The position numbers were made by a program, and so were the translations under genes. A stretch of 64,000 nt of DNA from Mesorhizobium sangaii (GTDB taxonomy: Bacteria; Pseudomonadota; Alphaproteobacteria; Rhizobiales; Rhizobiaceae), in the NCBI RefSeq assembly GCF_014207355.1, contig NZ_JACHEF010000006.1:372001-436000 (forward strand). The letters run 5' to 3'. The stretch's first letter is position 1; each line of letters opens with the position of its first letter. Under the pieces are notes generated by a model that was not told the DNA's origin, did not search any database, and saw only the letters and a list, made by a program, of their open reading frames with translations. Shown one piece after another: positions 61,217 to 64,000 of this stretch.

Positions 61217-61966
61217 TCAGACCGAGCCCTTTTCCGCCAGCACCATGTAGTTGACGTCCATGTCCTTGGAGCGTGCCCAGCGGTCGGCGAGCGGATTGTA
61301 GGTGACGCCGGTGCGGTCGATGATGCTCAGCCCGGCACCGCCGAGCGCCTTTTCGAGTTCTTCCGGGCGCACCAGCTTGCCGAACTGATGGGTGCCGCGC
61401 GGCAGCCAGCGCAGTACATATTCGGCGCCGATGATGGCCAGGCCGAGCGCCTTCAGGGTGCGGTTGATGGTGGCCACGAACATGATGCCGCCGGGCCGAA
61501 CCATTTCGCCGCATTTGCCGACGAACAGGTCGATGTCGGCGACGTGCTCGACGACTTCCATGTTGAGGATGACGTCGAATTTCTCACCGGCATCGGCCAG
61601 ATCCTCAGCCGTCGTGGCGCGGTAGTCGACGCTCACATTGCCCTCGGCCGCGTGCAGCTTCGCCACTTCGATGTTCGTTTCGGAGGCATCCGCTCCGACC
61701 ACCTCGGCGCCAAGCCGCGCCATCGGCTCGCACAAAAGCCCGCCGCCGCAGCCGATGTCGAGAATGCGCAGGCCCTCGAAAGGCCGTGCCGCGCGCGGGT
61801 CGCGGCCAAAGCGCGTTGCTATCTGGTCGCGGATATAGGAGAGCCGGACCGGATTGAACTTGTGCAGCGGGCGAAACTTGCCGTTCGGATTCCACCATTC
61901 GGCGGCAAGAGCGGAAAAGCGTTCCACTTCTCCGGCATCGATCGTCGATCGTCGGGGCTCTGGCAT
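61217..61966 (-). CDS. ubiG: Ubiquinone biosynthesis O-methyltransferase UbiG
   Basis: 249 residues. Motif I is LDIGCGGGLLCEPMARLG (SAM binding). EVERFSALAAEWWNPNGKF is the N-terminal UbiG signature, ILNMEVVEHVADIDLFV holds motif II, and YNPLADRWARSKDMDVNYMV the C-terminus. It performs the two O-methylations in ubiquinone synthesis at the membrane. The ATG at 61966 has GAGGAG nine bases upstream; a start at 61981 is less likely. Confidence 0.95.
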   Translation of the reverse strand: MPEPRRSTIDAGEVERFSALAAEWWNPNGKFRPLHKFNPVRLSYIRDQIATRFGRDPRAARPFEGLRILDIGCGGGLLCEPMARLGAEVVGADASETNIEVAKLHAAEGNVSVDYRATTAEDLADAGEKFDVILNMEVVEHVADIDLFVGKCGEMVRPGGIMFVATINRTLKALGLAIIGAEYVLRWLPRGTHQFGKLVRPEELEKALGGAGLSIIDRTGVTYNPLADRWARSKDMDVNYMVLAEKGSV

Positions 61967-62150
61967 CGGTTGTCTCCTCAAGCGCTAGGAAGTCGGGCGT
62001 GGGGCGGCGAATGTCAAGGCAACAATTTTTCTCTGCCGCCAGGGCGATGCATTCTGTCAGGGCATGTCAGTTGCCGGGTGGCGCGGGTGAAACACAATTG
62101 GCCAGGCAGGCGAAGGAGAGGGGATCTTTTTGACGTCGGGGGAGTGGACA

Positions 62151-62714
62151 ATGATACCAATGACGGCTTCCATCCTTTGGCGCCGGCTGGACGTGGAAGG
62201 CCACGACGCCTGCCTGCTTTCGCCGGCCGACGGCGAGCAGACCCTCAGGGGACAGGCCATCTTCATCCAGGACGGCCAGCCATGCTGCCTTGCCTATGAG
62301 GTGATTTGCGATGCAGGCTGGTGCACTCGATCAGCGCGGATCGACGGCTTTTCCGGTACGTCGAAGCTGCATTACGCTATCGAACGGGGGCCCAGCGGCC
62401 AGTGGATACTGAACGGCGAAGTCCAAGATGGCGTCGCCGGGCTTGTCGACGTCGATCTTGGTTTCACGCCGGCATCGAATCTGCTGGCGATCCGTCGGTT
62501 CAACCTCGGCGTCGGGGAGGCGACGTCCGCCCAGGCCGCCTACCTGACGTTCCCCGAGCTCAAGCTGGTGCGCCTCGATCAGACCTACCGGCGTCTCGAC
62601 ACGGTTCGCTATGCCGCGCCGGTGTTCGGCTATGACGAGGTTCTCGACGTGTCACCGCACGGCTTTGTCGTCGATTATCCCGGCCTGTGGAGAGCCACCG
62701 CACTGCCAGGCTGA
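62151..62714 (+). CDS. Putative glycolipid-binding domain protein (DUF1089)
   Basis: 187 residues from the ATG at 62151, with GGGGGAG six bases upstream; a TTG at 62130 is also in frame. ILWRRLDVEGHDACLLSPAD at the start, NGEVQDGVAGLVDVDLGFTP in the middle and TYRRLDTVRYAAPVFGYDEV near the end match a family of mostly beta proteins named after a structural resemblance to glycolipid-binding folds (LolA/LolB-like). No biochemical role is known to me. It has no signal peptide, so it is probably cytoplasmic. Confidence 0.8.
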   Translation: MIPMTASILWRRLDVEGHDACLLSPADGEQTLRGQAIFIQDGQPCCLAYEVICDAGWCTRSARIDGFSGTSKLHYAIERGPSGQWILNGEVQDGVAGLVDVDLGFTPASNLLAIRRFNLGVGEATSAQAAYLTFPELKLVRLDQTYRRLDTVRYAAPVFGYDEVLDVSPHGFVVDYPGLWRATALPG

Positions 62715-62857
62715 CCCCACTATCTTCGGTGCCGCGATCTTGCTGGAGATGGCGGTTGATCCGGCTTCCTTAACATGAAATTTACGAGGTTGGCGGTTTC
62801 CTGAAGCACGAGCGGGATTCGGCATATAGATTGCCTTTCCTAGAATGGGATGGCTTG

Positions 62858-64000
62858 GTGCGGATCAAGACCCAGATTATTGCTACTTTGCTGAGCGCAG
62901 CGGCCTTGATCGGCCTGGTGGGCGGCATTGCAATAGTCTCCCAGATGTCGCTGACCAGATCCTCCGCACTGGCTGAGGCGACAAGCGTTGCACGGCAACT
63001 GGCGGCGGCGATCGCCTTCAAGGCTACCGATACGCCACGTCCGTTGTTCGAGAGACCCGAGGCGCTGCGTGAATTCGTGACCTCGCAGCACAGTGGCTCG
63101 AAACGCGACCTCGTCGTGGTCGATCGCGGCAAGATCATCCTGGCCGACGTTCCGGGTGAAGAACAAAATATCGGAACCGCGTTCGATCATGATGGCGGCA
63201 ACGAAGTCGGCCGCACGCTCGATGACGGCGAGCCGCGCGACTTCGTCGAAAGCAGCGCCGACGTGTCAGAAGCAATCAACCTGGTCGCGGTACCGATCAA
63301 GGATGCCCCGGGCAAGATCGTCGGCGCGGTCCTGTTCGAGTACACGCCGCTGCTGCGCGCCGCCCAACAGCGCACCAACAACATGCTCTGGCTTGTCGGC
63401 CTGAGCACCGCGGCCGCCGTCCTGATATCGGCGATCTCGGCTTTCCTTTTGCTGCGCGGCTTTGGCGCTGGCCTTTCCGGCCTCAACCGCGGCATCGAAT
63501 CGCTGGCGCGTGGCGACGCCGGGGCGCGGATCGGCCGTACCTCCAACGACGAGTTCGGCCTGTTGGCGCAAGGGTTCGACCGCATGGCGTCCGAGCTCGA
63601 AGCCTCGCGTGGGCAGCTCGTCGAACAGAAGGCCTATATCGAGGATATCGTCCGTACCGTCGCCGAGGGCATTGCCGTTATCGACGGCAGGGGCCGGATG
63701 GTCTCCGTCAATCCGGCAGCCGCCGATATCATCGGCTTGCGCAACGACAAGATCGAGGGCCAGGACTGGCCGTCGGTCCTCGACATAAGGGGATTGTCGG
63801 GAAACAGGCTGGCGCAGGGCGCATCCCCGATCGAACTGGCGCTGACCACGGGTCGCCGGCATCAGGCCGAGGTGCGGCTGGCAAAGCCTGATGGATCGTA
63901 TCTGCCGGTGATTGCGAGCTGCAATCCGCTCAATCGCTCCGATGGCGGCATCGTGCTGACGTTGAGCGACATCGGCGAGTTGCGCAGCGCCGAGCGGGCG
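62858..64000 (+). CDS. Membrane HAMP-PAS signalling protein, 3' end missing
   Basis: The open frame from GTG 62858 runs 381 codons to the window edge without a stop. It has a first membrane helix (IIATLLSAAALIGLVGGIAI), a periplasmic sensor region of about 140 residues, and a second helix (MLWLVGLSTAAAVLISAISA). A HAMP domain follows (GIESLARGDAGARIG, DEFGLLAQGFDRM), then a PAS domain (IVRTVAEGIAVIDGRGRMVS). The output domain lies outside; a GGDEF/EAL protein or a histidine kinase are both possible. The start may instead be the TTG at 62855. Confidence 0.85.
   Translation, partial: MRIKTQIIATLLSAAALIGLVGGIAIVSQMSLTRSSALAEATSVARQLAAAIAFKATDTPRPLFERPEALREFVTSQHSGSKRDLVVVDRGKIILADVPGEEQNIGTAFDHDGGNEVGRTLDDGEPRDFVESSADVSEAINLVAVPIKDAPGKIVGAVLFEYTPLLRAAQQRTNNMLWLVGLSTAAAVLISAISAFLLLRGFGAGLSGLNRGIESLARGDAGARIGRTSNDEFGLLAQGFDRMASELEASRGQLVEQKAYIEDIVRTVAEGIAVIDGRGRMVSVNPAAADIIGLRNDKIEGQDWPSVLDIRGLSGNRLAQGASPIELALTTGRRHQAEVRLAKPDGSYLPVIASCNPLNRSDGGIVLTLSDIGELRSAERA

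Overview
The window is GC-rich chromosomal DNA with densely packed genes. It looks like an alphaproteobacterium of the order Hyphomicrobiales (Rhizobiales), most likely Mesorhizobium or a close relative. This rests on gene content and order (ftsE start next to hpt and cpdR, the tlpA / argH-lptM-lysA / TIGR02302 neighbourhood, the etfB-etfA-hbd cluster, CpdR and NrsF proteins) and on interspersed palindromic repeats typical of rhizobia. It is inference from protein recognition, not from a database search. Almost everything is core or ordinary accessory metabolism. I see no CRISPR array, insertion sequence, prophage or conjugative element.

Layout: 1-4.4 kb holds the first codons of ftsE (leaving the window), a divergent membrane protein gene, hpt, cpdR, an EamA transporter divergent from a LysR regulator, and a VOC protein. 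4.4-12.2 kb holds the large TIGR02302/DUF4175 membrane protein, a threonine dehydratase divergent from an ArsR regulator, lysA, a small LptM-like lipoprotein, argH and a divergent TlpA thioredoxin. 12.2-15.9 kb has an MHYT-GGDEF-EAL protein and an endonuclease/exonuclease/phosphatase-fold protein. 16.1-21.5 kb is a ugpBAEC glycerol-3-phosphate importer operon closed by a metallophosphoesterase. 21.5-25.4 kb is a ferric-iron-type ABC importer on the opposite strand. 25.5-29 kb holds an ECF sigma factor with an NrsF-type anti-sigma protein and a PAS-GGDEF protein. 29-33.5 kb holds etfB-etfA-hbd, a rhomboid protease, a cobalamin adenosyltransferase and a HIG1-like mini protein.

33.5-40.4 kb is mixed housekeeping (SDR, YihY, a frameshifted EamA transporter, gluQRS, a 3-methyladenine glycosylase, HNH endonuclease, dsbB, YqaA). 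tRNA-Leu(CAA) at 40.64 kb is followed by about 2.2 kb of tiny unrecognised genes and terminators that looks like a small accessory pocket. 43-45.6 kb carries a CelD/BcsL-type acetyltransferase coupled to a polysaccharide flippase. After a 430-bp block of hairpins come secA, a divergent parvulin isomerase, a TetR regulator, a caspase-like protease, argJ-GNAT-mutT with overlapping ends, a small membrane protein, an Flp pilin too short for usual ORF cut-offs, a methyltransferase, comF, grxC, a nitrilase-family hydrolase, DUF1178, MarR, a third EamA transporter, a flavin reductase, ubiG, a putative glycolipid-binding protein, and a HAMP-PAS signalling protein that runs off the right edge.

Points of most interest are regulatory or structural: a perfect TTAA-N7-TTAA CtrA-type site beside ftsE and cpdR; a 20-bp perfect palindrome and 12-bp tandem repeat upstream of ugp; palindromes between binding-protein and permease genes in both ABC operons; a one-base frameshift in an EamA gene; and the tRNA-Leu-adjacent pocket, which includes a small protein with an internal duplication. 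I did not find a clear candidate for an undescribed multi-gene system. The most module-like unfamiliar unit is the flippase-acetyltransferase pair.
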